A stretch of DNA of 64,000 nucleotides. It comes from Salvia splendens (Eukaryota > Streptophyta > Magnoliopsida > Lamiales > Lamiaceae). The DNA is taken from positions 8,420,501 to 8,484,500 of the forward strand of contig NC_056039.1 of assembly GCF_004379255.2 (NCBI RefSeq). The letters are read 5' to 3'. A program made the translations under genes and the position numbers. Shown here piece after piece: positions 25,820-36,970 of the stretch. The notes under the pieces are model-generated. The model was not told where the DNA came from and made no database searches. It was given only the letters and a program-made list of their open reading frames with translations. Numbering within the stretch: position 1 is the first letter of the stretch; each line of letters begins with the position of its first letter.

Positions 25820-27965
25820 CTAAGATGGTGGCAGATATGGCTTCAACCAAGAGTAATATGCAGATGTGTTAGCATAATCGTATGGAACTGAAGAAGCAGG
25901 ACCGGAGGGAGCTGGTGATGAGAATCCTGATGATGCTGCAGCAGCCGTTTGATTGTGCCCATTCATTCGACAAGCCAAGTTTCCCAGTTCCAGTTGAGCA
26001 CTTCTTTCCCTTTCCTGCATTCATTCAAGACTACAATTCAACACCTAAATCTTCCTCTGTATTTAAACTCATCGAACGCACAATGCCACGGTCCACCATA
26101 AAGAGCACGGTGAATAGAGTTTTTCAATCTTGTCATTTTGGATGTACTCGATGAGATGATCAGAGGGCACAGTCTTTGAAACGCTATAACTGATTTTTCG
26201 ACTAAGCAAAAAATAAAAACAAGGGCATGTTACCTCATTGTTGCGAACAACCACACCATTGTACAAAATAGGATGTTGTGATGTTACTGGTACTCCTTCG
26301 AGTGGAAGGTTAGACATTATGTCTGAGGCGGCAGAGTTACCCCCGTGTAGCTGCAGAAACATGGATAACACATCTATCAAAATCCCATAATCACTTTTAA
26401 TCAAGAATTAGGAAATGAATTAACGTGTTTCATTGGACAGGTTCTTCACCATAACCATGACTGTCATAAAAATATACTACCAACCAAAAGAAACAAAAAC
26501 ACAGAAACTTGAATTCTGAACATTTGTTCTTTAATTATTGAAGTTCAGAATACCATCAATGTTGTTGTGGTTTGAGCATCATGATGGAGCTTTAAAGAAT
26601 CCAAACATACACTCTTGTTTGGAGAAGATACAGACATCCCCAAATCTAGATTAAGATCATGTTGGCTACCTGTTTTAAGAGCATTGTGAATTTCAAGCAA
26701 ACAGTCGAGCCACACAAAGGTTGAAACGGGAGTGTAAAACTAAAAATACCATCAATGAATTCAACAAGAGTGGTACAAGAAAAACATTAAAAGCACTAGT
26801 TACCTCCATTGTGCAGTTCAAAGACTGCCTCACTGTTGTTTTTGTTGCTCGTCTCAAAGCTGGTGACAGTGTCACTTCCATCGCACACGATGGCTGCCTT
26901 CTCGTACCTGATTTGCACAAAACCAAAAGGGATAAAAATGAGTTGGATGAGGCAAACTCAAAGAAATGTCTAATCACAAGGAAGTTGCAGCTTCTACTTC
27001 ACTACGTAAATTCGAATTCACAATTTGCCTCACTCCACTCAAGATGCCATGGTATAACTTGGTACGGTTTCAATTCTAGTCACAAATTCATTTTACCAAA
27101 ACATAGTGTTCCCTTGGATCAAATGTCTCTTACTTCTTCCCAAGAAACTCCCCCGTTCGAGCCTCCCAACGTCCACCTTTTTGGAACGCGACTCCTCTAA
27201 TTTTAGAACCCCCTCTTGAAACTCCACTGCTCTGGCGACGAAGCATCTGCACGAATTCTTCTTTCGGCAGATTCATCACCTGCAACCCCAACGTCATTGC
27301 AAATGATTCTCCATCAACATCATCTTACAATAAGAAGTCCGAGATTGGAAACGAAAAAAAAAACACAAAAAAGGCACCTGATTCATATCAGCATAATCAG
27401 GGAGAGTAAAGTTAATATCAGCTTCAACACCTCGGAACTTAATTGCAGCTCTGTCATACGCTCTGATACAATCATAGAGGTTTGATCAGAATCTGACACA
27501 ATAAAATGAGTATGTTTATGAGAGTTGTAAGGAGGTTTTACCTAGCAGCAGCAAGAGCTGTATCAAATCCACCTACACAGAATAATTAAGATTCAACAAT
27601 AATTCCAAAATTAGTAATACTCCATAATCAATCAATCAATCAATCACACGAGATACTCTGTTAAATCTCACCCAAATAAACTTGTTTCCCGCAGTCCCTG
27701 AATGAGAGAGTAAAAAAAATCAAGGAGAGAAGAGAATGAGGTAAAACATGAAGACATGAAAAAAGAAAAAGGACCATATATGAGACTCCCATCTGCCAGT
27801 CCTTCGGTAAAAAGTGACTCCTCTATACTGAGAGCTTCGAGACCTCGGCCCACGCCGCCCCTTCCTGGGTTGCACCTTCACCGGGAACAGATCTCGAGTC
27901 AACAAGCCCTGACCATCAGGGCTGGAGCACGTGCCATCGCAGTTGTTCAGATTGAGATCAAACAT
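25820..27965 (-). CDS. miR172-targeted AP2-like transcription factor, SNZ/SMZ type
   Basis: Nuclear AP2-family repressor of flowering and phase change. Nine exons: 27775-27965, 27672-27697, 27542-27572, 27378-27462, 27134-27279, 26804-26907, 26554-26669, 26234-26350 and 25820-26014, giving 336 aa in consistent phase. The start [11 protein letters not shown] (ATG 27963-27965) carries an EAR-like DLNL; an upstream stop excludes an earlier start. The first AP2 domain (about 47-104) is complete: [50 protein letters not shown]. The second starts [20 protein letters not shown] but jumps from FLGKK to [10 protein letters not shown], lacking the YLGLFDxEVEAAR segment. From memory the SNZ/SMZ branch has the same gap, so this is likely a clade trait. 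NLDLG follows, then a miR172 site and a C-terminal [12 protein letters not shown]. The first donor (GTCC) is weak. Partial DNA binding by the second domain is inferred. Confidence 0.88.
25921..25941 (-). promoter_or_regulatory. miR172 target site
   Basis: On the minus strand the last exon reads CTGCAGCATCATCAGGATTC followed by T, the canonical miR172 complementary site of AP2/TOE genes. It lies in frame inside the coding sequence, as in the family. It predicts cleavage or translational repression by miR172. Confidence 0.95.
26984..27003 (-). other. Relic of the missing second-AP2-domain mini-exon
   Basis: Inside the intron between exons 5 and 6, exactly where related AP2 genes carry a small exon ending SEVEAAR, the minus strand reads AGTGAAGTAGAAGCTGCAAC, which encodes S-E-V-E-A-A. 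The upstream half of the exon and the donor (now AACTTCC) are gone. Confidence 0.5.
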
Positions 27966-29290
27966 GTATAGTTGGTGATCGGAGGAGTAGACCCCTGTAG
28001 TTGGTTTTCTGAATTCCAACACTCTAAAAATGTTCTTGAAAACCACTCCTCCTCAATGTCAGCAAAGGCAACTACAATCATGAGGCATGGGAAACTAACA
28101 ACTGCGTAACTTGGAAAATAAATATATTTAAATAATAACTCAACCCATTTGATTGCGCAAACCGGACAGAGCGGTTCCCAGTTACTCCATGGCTCCTCAC
28201 TCTCTCAAACTCATTAAAAATATTGACGGTTACCCATACTATAGCGACAGGTTTAATGGGGTGAGTAGTACAATGTAAGAAAAAAAAGAATAAATTATGG
28301 ATAAAATATAAAAGAGAATTATAAAAAAGGTAATCTAGTCGTCCATAAAAAATAATCTTATTTTTTTTATTTTGAGTTATTAACAAAAAATAGTCTCATC
28401 TAAAAATAAAAATTTTCTTTCAAATTATTAACACTATTCTATCCATTTTTGTGTTTCTCTCTCATATTTTATCTACTTTTCTTCTTCAACACACTATCAA
28501 CACATTTCTTTTTTATGATAAATATTTCTATTTTATATTACTCGATATTTTAGCTTTCAAAATTTTAGATTCTGATAAAGTTATGTTAAAATGGGGTTCA
28601 TGTCATGGATAATTTCAAGGAAAAATATATTTAAGCAACAACATTTTTAGGTTTTGATTGCACATTATTGGATGCAAAAAAAGGTCATTCGTATTTCCAT
28701 GTCATCAGATGTATTTACCTGAACCTGTCGAAAAGCTATGTGAAAGTTATCTGCCGACATACATTTACATTCACATGTATCACGATGATCAAACTATACT
28801 AAAAGGATCATGAAACATTATCAAATGACCATTTATGCTTTTCAATTTATAATAAAATAATAACTAAAGGTTAAATTTAGCCATAAATGAATCAAATTAT
28901 AACCTTGCATGTGGAGGCGAGAAAGCCTTTTTTGTTTTCCCTTTTACCTTTGTTTACCTCGTGGGGTAAGGAGGATGTCGGCAGAGCCAGTATGTGTTAT
29001 GTTTCGATTTGATTACTACTACTAATTAAACAAAATGTGTATCATGATTTCAAACCAAAAACATTGCTTTTATAAGTATGCTTTTTTACAATCATACTTC
29101 ATTAGTTGACGGACCAATAGGCACCTAACAACGTTGTTAGTCATTGAATTCAGATTCTATTTACCCACTCATTCATTACTTCTTTAATTGTCCTTTTCCT
29201 TGTCGGCCCAATGTGATAAATAAACCAAGTCAATAGTTTCTTGGGTATATAATTGAAGTAAATCACTTTATGAGTGTACATTTACAAGTT
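27966..29290. other. AP2 gene upstream region
   Basis: AT-rich, with no supported gene. It must include the 5' UTR and promoter of the AP2 gene; a leader intron is possible. No repeat boundaries were recognised before the duplication at 29291. Confidence 0.5.
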
Positions 29291-29430
29291 CGTCTAGGTC
29301 TCTTTACCAGTTGTGTATAAGAGCATCTGCAATGTGGCGGACGATAAGCCGCCCGAGGCACGTCTAGGTCTCTTTACCAGTTGTGTATAAGAGCATCTGC
29401 AATGGGGCGGACGATAGGCCGCCCGATGCC
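29291..29430. repeat. 70-bp tandem duplication spanning a transposon edge
   Basis: 29291-29360 and 29361-29430 are two copies of a 70-base unit: 30 bases of flank (CGTCTAGGTCTCTTTACCAG onward, ending TATAA) plus 40 bases of Harbinger end (GAGCATCTGCAATG). About six mismatches separate them. The first copy is a stranded transposon end. Confidence 0.85.
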
Positions 29431-30986
29431 TCGGACGCGCCATTGTCCGCCCACTGTGGGTGCGCGGACGATGCCCGATGCATCGTCTGCGCCATCGTCC
29501 GGCCACTGTGGGCGACGCGGACAATGCAACGCGTTTTTGTTTATTTATTTATTTTTTAATTTCAAAAAATTTATTTATATAAATAACCCCTACCCACCTT
29601 CATTTGTAACATTTCCATTCACTTTTCCACACTCAAATTACACTATAAAATGGATTCCGGTGAATACCCAAGTCCGAATAGTCCGATGTCTGGGGGTGGT
29701 GCACGTTGGCCGGATACAGACCCTGATGAATATCGGCCGTTCGACTCTAACACGCAGTACGATCTCGAATTCAGTACGGATTCGTACGGTCTGTCTGACA
29801 TGGAGCCGTCTCCAACTCGCCCCCCCGCCCCCCGCCAGAAAGAAGCGGAACCGACACTGGGCGTACAAGGTGCCACCTCCGGAAATGAATGAAGAGTACT
29901 CCCCCAGGAGGACGAACTAGCAATCGGATGAAACCCTCGTCTTGGCGAGGTGTTGGGTGGATATTTCGGAGGACCCGGTATTCGCGAACAACCAAAAGCA
30001 GGTTGCGTACTGGGAGCGCATCGTCGAGCGCTACAATGAGGCAAAGCCACCGAGCGCGTACAAGCGCCATAGGGAGCAGCTTCGCAAGCACTGGGATCAG
30101 GTGAAGAAGCAAGTCAACATGTTCTTGGCGGAGTACGAGAAGTGCTCGAGGGAGCAGGGAAGCGGCGAGAGCTTGAGCGATGTGCGCGATAGAGCGTTGC
30201 TGTCGTACCAGTCAATGTACGACGACTTCAAGCATTTCAACATCTGGGCGTTCTTGAAGGACAAGCAGAAGTTCCAGGGCGGGATTCTGCCATTGGCTGC
30301 GCCAAAGAGGACGAGGACCACCAAAGTCGGTGCTTACACAAGCAGCGAAAGCGGCGCATATCCGGTGGACATCAACCGGGCGATGTACGAGGAGGAGGAG
30401 AGTTCCGGCACACCGGTGTCTTCCCGACGTCCCATTGGCGTCAAGGCTGCAAAGAACAAGGGGAAGGCGAATGCGACATCCTCCTCGCAAGCTGCGGCCG
30501 CCCCCAATCGCCGATCTCGACCCCGATCCCGACCTCGACCCCGACCCCGGCGGCACTTGCCTACGCGGAGTTGGCAGCGGCCGCCAAGCGGAAGACGTTG
30601 TTGGACACGCACAACGCCCTCATGCAATGTCAGGACCCGACCAAAGCCGAATACCTCCAGGGGATGATCGATGAGCTGCGCCGCAAGTTGGGACTTTTGT
30701 AGAGTAGTCAACTTTTTTTTCATTTCTAACTCGTGTAAAACTTTTTTTAATCAATGTAGGATTTGCCGTTTTTAATTAATCGTGGTATTTTTAATTATTT
30801 TGCATTGACATATTTGAAAACATTTAAATTAATTAACAAAACAATAGTGAAACCTATAGGGCGGCCTTTAGGGCGGCTTATAGGGCGCCCCACTGCAGGT
30901 GGAAGGGTAGGAGGATAAAATGCTGACGTGACGGTGCATAGGGTTGGCTTTGGGGCGTCCCTTAGGGCGCCCTACTGCTAATGCTC
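29391..30986. mobile_element. PIF/Harbinger element C carrying only ORF1
   Basis: 1596 bp with TAA at 29388-29390 and 30987-30989. Left end GAGCATCTGCAATGGGGCGG followed by CGGACGAT words. Right end reads GAGCATTAGCAGTAGGGCGC on the other strand. The subterminal block GGGCGCCCCACTGCAGGTGG near 30890 is shared with B1, B2 and D. Only ORF1 is present, on the plus strand. Confidence 0.85.
29650..30702 (+). pseudogene. Harbinger ORF1 pseudogene, element C
   Basis: ATG at 29650 begins MDSGEYPSPNSPMSGG. The frame shifts once near 29830, in the PPAP/RKKR region. An in-frame TAG follows at 29918-29920 after SPRRTN, and a further shift in a proline/arginine-rich stretch near 30510 moves the tail (AYAELAAAAKRKTLLDTHNA) to a third frame. 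The core CWVDISEDPVFANNQKQ, YWERIVERYNEAKPPSAY and FLKDKQKFQGG is intact between the breaks. Same family as the ORF1 copies in A, B2 and D. Confidence 0.78.
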
Positions 30987-31050
30987 TAAGTCTAGCAATA
31001 AATTAGTTATATGTTGTTATGTGTATGTTTCGGTTATGTATCACACCTTA

Positions 31051-32685
31051 GAGCATCAGCAATGGGGTGGACGATGCGTCGGGCGCGCTATCGTCCGCCA
31101 TTATGGCACCGCGGAGACGGACAATGCGTCGTCCGCGCCCGACGCTTAGTCCGCGGGCGAAGCGCCGATGATATGGCATCGTCGGTGCCATCGTCTGCCC
31201 ACTGTGGGCGACACGGACGATGCAACGCGTTTTAGTTTTTTTTTTTAATTTTAAAATTCGAAAATTTTGTTTATATATATACCGTGGCTTCGCTTTTCAT
31301 TTGTAACTTTTCGATTCACTTTTCAACTCTCAAATTACGCTATACAATAGATTACGGTGGATACTCAAGTCCTAATAGTCCGACGTTTGGAGATGTCGCA
31401 CGGTGGCCTGGTACACAACCTGGCGAATATCGGCCGTTCGACGCCAACCAAACGTACGATTCGGACTTCAGTACGGATTCGTACGGCCTCTCCGATATGG
31501 AGCCGTCGGCAACTCGCCATGCCCCCGCTTCACGTCGCGCGACTGCCGCCGCCGCCCCCGCTCCTGCCAGAAAGAAGCGGACCAAGCACATCGCGAGAAA
31601 GTTGCCACCTCCGGCAACGAACGAAGAGTACGCCCCCGGCCGTACGAACTACCGGCCGGATGAAACCCTCGTCTTGGTGAGGTGTTGGGTGGATATATCG
31701 GAGGACCCAATATTCGCGAACAACCAAAGGCGGCTCGCGTACTGGGAGCGCATCGCGGAGCGCTACAATGAGGCGAAGCCGTCGAGCGCGTACAAGCGCC
31801 AACGGGAGCAGCTCCGCAAGTACTGGGATCAGGTGAAGAAGCAAGTCAACCTGTTCGCAGCGGAGTACGAGAAGTGCTCGAGGGATCAGGGAAGCGGCGA
31901 GAGCTTGAGCGACGTGCGCGATAGAGCGCTGTTGTCGTATCAGTCCATGTTCGGCGACTTTAAGCATTTCAACATCTGGGCGCTCTTGAGGAACAAGCAG
32001 AAGTTCCAAGGCGGATTCGGCACACCGGTGCGGCGAAGAGGACGAAGACCACCGACACTGGTGGTTACACGACCAGCGAAAGTGGAACTCGTCCGGTGGA
32101 CCTCAACCAGACGTGCACGGAGGAAGAGAGTTCCGGCACACCGATGTCCTCCCGGGGGCGTCCCATAGGCGTCAAGGCTGCAAAGAACAAGGGGAAGGGG
32201 AAGGCGACATCCTCCTCGGCCGCCGCCCCCCATCGCCGATCCTGATCCTGACCTGACCCCGGCGACAGTTGCCTATGCGGATTTGGCAACCGCCTCGATG
32301 GCGATGACGTTGTTGGATACGCACAACGCCCTTATGAGGTGTACGGATCCGGCCCAAGCTGAGCGCCTACAAAGGTTGAGATATGAGTTGAGCCGGAAGT
32401 TGGGTCTTTTGTAGGATAGTCTTTTTTTTTAATTTCTAACTCGTGTAACTTTGTTTTTATAATCAATGAATTTTATGCCGTTCTTAGTTAATCGTTGTGT
32501 TTTTTAATAAGTTTGCATTTATATATTTGAAAATAGTTAAATTAATTGACAAAACAGTTAAAATGCTTAGGGCGCCCCTTAGGGCGCCCCACTGCAGGTG
32601 GAAGGGCAGGAGGATAAAATGATGACGTGGCGGTGCATAGGGGAGGCTTTAGAGCGCGCCTTAAGGTGCCTCATTGCTGATGCTC
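31051..32685. mobile_element. PIF/Harbinger element D carrying only ORF1
   Basis: 1635 bp with TTA at 31048-31050 and 32686-32688. Left end GAGCATCAGCAATGGGGTGG, right end GAGCATCAGCAATGAGGCAC on the other strand. Right subterminal block GGGCGCCCCACTGCAGGTGG as in C. It lies only 64 bases from element C, in the same orientation, but has its own target duplication and so is an independent insertion. Confidence 0.85.
31347..32414 (+). pseudogene. Harbinger ORF1 pseudogene, element D
   Basis: The start codon position holds ATA (31347-31349) where copy C has ATG. The frame is then open through DYGGYSSPNSPTFGD, CWVDISEDPIFANNQRR, YWERIAERYNEAKPSSAYKR and LLRNKQKFQGG, and shifts near 32030. At least one compensating shift follows near 32230, because the tail LLDTHNALMRCTDPAQAE ending at the TAG 32412-32414 is back in the first frame. 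Same family as the other ORF1 copies; not expected to make a normal protein. Confidence 0.78.
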
Positions 32686-32688
32686 TTA

Positions 32689-33944
32689 ATATTGCACACA
32701 GAATAACATAAATTTATATAACACATGATATAGTACTCCACTAGTATAAAGATATTATAGGCCATAGCATGCAAGTATCTTACTTACTTCTCCATTAAAT
32801 AACTGCTTTTCGACAACATACTTTATTCCACAAATTTAATCCAGCAGGAATCCACATATTAATCTTATATTATCTTTAATAAGTAAACAAGAAGTTACTA
32901 AAGCTAGAATAACTTTAATAAATCCCAAGTACCCGAAGAAAATAACAGTCGAAACATTTATTATACTACTACTAAATATTATTTGTCATATATATACATA
33001 TGCATCGATAGACCTATACATTTAGTTTATGATAGTAATTAATGGACTATTATAAAGTAGGAGATCAAGAAAATGTAACTAAATTAGTTAAAAGAGGATT
33101 TTTGATAGATGGGTGAAAATAGAAAAATAAAAGTATTTGTTTTATGAGCAGTGCTAATGAATGAAAAGTTGTACTACTAATGTTTGTAGTCGTAGTAAGA
33201 TAATATCGTACCAATATTTAATTGGTTAGGGATAAGGAAAAATAATGTCAAACTCTCTTTAAAAGGGAAAGAAGTAAAAAAAGTCATGAAATTAACATCT
33301 CATAGTCATAGGTAGCTATCACAAACTTTAAAAATGCCTTCTTACCACAAACGTTGAAGCAATTAAAGTACAACATGCCATATATTACCAAACTTATTAA
33401 AGCTCCAATACCTTAATGCTAACCCAATTGCCCAACAAAATGTCTTCCTTCCAAATGGACTTTTTTTATGTATCTTTATCTTTTAGAGGAAGTATCAACA
33501 TCGTTTGGTGGCCAATTAATCAACTTCGACCAATTTAAAATTCGGATCATATCATAAACAAGCATCATTACTAAAAAAAATTAACTTATTTCTATCCAAA
33601 TATTTGACTTATTATTTACACATTTTTTTTTATCTTATCGTTTATATTGAAATTGAAGTCTACGCACTGATGTATCTCGTTTATTATATTGTTTCATTTT
33701 ATCCATAGGTTTACTTACTCAAACAATGTGAATTGAGTACAAAATATTTCAACCAATTATCGAAGACAATATCATGATTCATCTCTTTTTAGAATATATT
33801 ATAGAATTGATTTGTTGCACTAAGATAGTCAAAGAAACAATTATTTCCCAGAAAATATATAGTCAAAGAAACAATGTATTAGAACTCTAATAATTGCACG
33901 ACTAAAGCCTCCTCTGGTGGCCCCCATTTCTAAACCTGCCATTT
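32689..33944. other. AT-rich intergenic sequence
   Basis: No ORF of note, RNA gene or clear repeat. Ends at the 9-base target duplication of the next element (33945-33953). Confidence 0.5.
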
Positions 33945-33953
33945 TTAAATAAA

Positions 33954-34947
33954 GAGTGGCACTAATAGTCTCTGATCTTGTCGAAAAATACACCAATAGT
34001 CTCTAAAGAAATTTTATAGCCTATATGGTCCCTATAAATTACATTTTTGGTACCTGTCGGTCTTTTATACCCCTCTGCATTCAAAAAATCTCCTAAATGC
34101 CATTGATGACATTTTCGGTAAATTATAGTTTTGGTATCTCTTTAATCATGCAATTGTTTTGGACATACATAAAAGCACCTTTTACAACAAAAAATATTTT
34201 CTTTTATTAAAATTTTCAAATAATTACTTGAATAACGTATAGATTAAGTTTTATAATGAAAAATTACTATAGTTCGCTTTATTTTTTAGTAAAAAAATGT
34301 TACTTGCAAGAGTTACCTTTAATTTATGTTAGATATACTTCACTTAAATTTTAATTATTATATTTAAAAATATTTTTCACTATACTATATTTTAATTAAC
34401 GTAATTAAAATATTTATTTTTCATTTAAGTATAGTTACATTTAAATATCTAAGTAACAATTTTTAATTATTACTATAATTCACTATAATATTTTTTCTTC
34501 TCAAATTTAAAAATTAAGTAAAAATAAATCCCACAAAGAATTTTCAATAATTCACTTTAATATTTATATTGAAAAATGTTACTATTAAATATAATTTTTT
34601 CTTCTCAAACATACAGATTAAGTTGTATAATAAATAATATTTAATTTTAAAAATAAATAAAGCATAATTAAAACATTTTGTTTCTTATTTAAAATTTTGA
34701 AATCATAAAGCATCAAATATTATTTAAGTGAAAGTATAATTGAGTTTATAAAAGAAAATGGTGATGGAAGAGAAAATGAAAAAAAATTAAAGAGTAGAAA
34801 GGTCCAAAATGCCTCAAAACTTTAAATATTTTCACTAGTGGTGCCTAGGATTACTTTAGTTTTATTGTACCAAAAATGACATAAAGTTTTTTAGGGACCA
34901 TTGGTGTATTTTTTGACAAGATCAGAGACTATTAGTGTAGTTCACTC
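33954..34947. mobile_element. Mutator-like MITE, 994 bp
   Basis: A perfect 9-base direct repeat TTAAATAAA at 33945-33953 and 34948-34956 flanks an element whose ends pair over about 100 bases with small gaps: CACTAATAGTCTCTGATCTT, then CAAAAATACACCAATRGTC on both arms. A nine-base duplication with long inverted ends is the Mutator pattern. The core is AT-rich and has no transposase. Confidence 0.8.
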
Positions 34948-35092
34948 TTAAATAAATATCAATGTAATATTAAGTAAACTTAAATTTAATTTGAGTATGT
35001 ATAAAATGACAAAAGAAATAAATAAAAATTAAAGAACGTGATTCATGAATAATAAACAGAAGAAATTATGAGTTATACGTGTTGTTTTGTAA

Positions 35093-35512
35093 GAGCATCT
35101 CCAAGGGGAGAGGTAAATGGATAGGTAAACTAATATAACTATCATATTTACCTTTTTTCATGAAAAATTATTCTCCAAGGGGAGATGTATATGAGAAGGT
35201 ATTATACATTTTTCCATTTTGAAGAGGTATCTTTACTTCTCCATCAATGGAGATGTAAAATTTTATAACCACCATATTTGCCTTCTTTCCATGAAAATTT
35301 CTTCTCCAAAGGGAAATGTATTTGAGAAGGTATTGCATTTTATGTTTTTTAATGCATTTTATACTATTATTTTATTTTTAAAAAATAATTTATCTTTCTA
35401 TATACATTTTTTCTTTGGAATGTGTTACTTTTTAAAAGGGTATATTTCACTTTTTTTAAGAAGCTAAATACATAATATTCCTTTTTTATATACCTTATCC
35501 CCTTGAAGATAA
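35093..35512. repeat. MITE-like element with internal tandem duplication
   Basis: Starts GAGCATCTCCAAGGGGAG after TAA, the style of many plant Harbinger/hAT MITEs. Contains two diverged copies of a roughly 125-base unit (each ending GTAT(A/T)TGAGAAGGTATT). The right end near TATCCCCTTGAAGAT is degenerate and approximate. Confidence 0.45.
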
Positions 35513-36113
35513 ATAAAGCACGAGGACACGAGGTAGAAAGTGATTTTGAAGCCCATAAGTAGTTAAACACGAAAGGTTTGTGAATGATATTATTAAGTAT
35601 GAGGATCACAAAAATCATGTTTGTTTTTTTACTTATAATACGTATTTTTATAATTTTGTTTCATTTCAGATTAGTTATATAAATTGGGAATTTGGATTTT
35701 TCAAATTGTTTGGGATTTATATTCTCTCAAAATTCAAAATTTTAATCGATTCAGAATAAAAGTCCTATCTAACGAATAATCACATTTATAATGCTACCTA
35801 AATCTTTCAAATAACAAAGATGAAGATGCTCGAGACATGGGAAGTGGGAGTAGCTCTCCAGCATCCATCATTCTAATTGACTACATAGCGGGGGTGGTAT
35901 TAAAAATTAAAAATATTAATATAATTTTAATAATAAAATTAAATATTATATTAATTAAAAAATATATAAAAAATACTATAAATTAAATAGTATAAATATT
36001 TAGACTCCATAAATATTTCAAATGTTTATTTTGATATATAAATAATAAGATGCAAGATCACATAAATATTTTAGAGTACTAATATTCAACAATTAATTAG
36101 TAGTGGAGTAGTA
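35513..36113. other. AT-rich intergenic sequence
   Basis: Low-complexity AT-rich DNA without supported features. Confidence 0.5.
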
Positions 36114-36552
36114 CTCTTTCCGTCCCAATTTAGCAGTCTCATTTGAGTTTGACACTAGTTTAAGAAAAGTTGGTGAAAAAAGATAGTGGAAGTTTTATAC
36201 TCCTTCCGTCCTTGAAGAGTATGCACTATTTCCTTTTTCGTCCGTCCCCAAAGAGTATGAACATTCTAATTCTGGAAACTCTCTTCTCTTTAATGAGGTG
36301 AGACTCATTCTCCACTAACAATACATAAAAAAAATTTCTCTCTCTTACTTTACCCATAATGTATAAAAAGTTAAAACCCGTGTCGAACATAAAGTTTATA
36401 CTCTTTGGGGACGGAAGGAGTAGTAAAATGTGAGTGAGAAAAGGTTAATGGAACGTAGGACCTATTATCATTTACCGAAAATTTCAACGAGAATCATTAA
36501 GTGGGACACCTAAATATGGTTAACCGAGACTCCTAAGGTGGGACGGAGGAAG
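36114..36552. mobile_element. Stowaway MITE (outer of a nested pair)
   Basis: Ends CTCTTTCCGTCCCAATTTAG and (other strand) CTTCCTCCGTCCCACCTTAG with TA at both sides (36112-36113, 36553-36554). A second Stowaway is inserted at 36200. Without that insert the element is about 216 bp, a normal Stowaway size. Confidence 0.85.
36200..36420. mobile_element. Stowaway MITE (inner, younger)
   Basis: Ends CTCCTTCCGTCCTTGAAGAG and (other strand) CTCCTTCCGTCCCCAAAGAG. TA duplicated at 36198-36199 and 36421-36422. 221 bp, near-palindromic ends containing AGAGTATGAAC/GTTTATACTCT. Inserted into the outer Stowaway. Confidence 0.88.
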
Positions 36553-36599
36553 TATATTGTTTAAAATTAACAGTCCTCAATGAACTGTCGTAGTATAGC

Positions 36600-36970
36600 T
36601 GTATTAAATTTTAGGCCCATAATCTTCTTTAATTGGCGGCCCATAACAACAAAATCAGAAGGAAAACAGATGATGGCCGAGCGCCATTAATCGCATATCG
36701 TCCACTAGGAACCCATCAGTTTAAGAAGTCACGGCCCAACTTCAAAAGTCAGCCCAGCAACCCGTCATCAGATGTCCAAACCCATGGACAAAGCCCGACC
36801 CGCGAACCCAACCCGGATTCAAAAACGGATAAGCTGCCGCCGTGTGTATTTTCTTTATTCCCAATTTCCCTTCGAGCTTATTTTTGAAATTCCTCTATAT
36901 TAAAACATGTATAAATATGCGCTACAAAAGTAGAAGCTTAAGATCATAAATGATTTTGTACATAGGTCTA
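36600..36970. promoter_or_regulatory. Cluster of GGCCCA (site II-like) motifs
   Basis: GGCCCATAA near 36613, CGGCCCATAA near 36640, CGGCCCAAC near 36733 and CAGCCCAGC near 36752, followed by a CT-rich stretch and ATAAATATGC. Such clusters mark promoters of growth-related housekeeping genes. An 84-codon frame here (from 36633) matches nothing I know. The gypsy element starts at 36971 and no gene is seen beyond it. Confidence 0.35.

Noticed and set aside
29381..29920. 179-codon frame starting in the end of element C
   Set aside because: Starts in transposon terminal repeats; only its last part is ORF1, which really begins at 29650 in another frame.
36633..36887. 84-codon plus-strand frame before the gypsy element
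   Set aside because: No homology recognised; the GGCCCA cluster here looks like promoter DNA.
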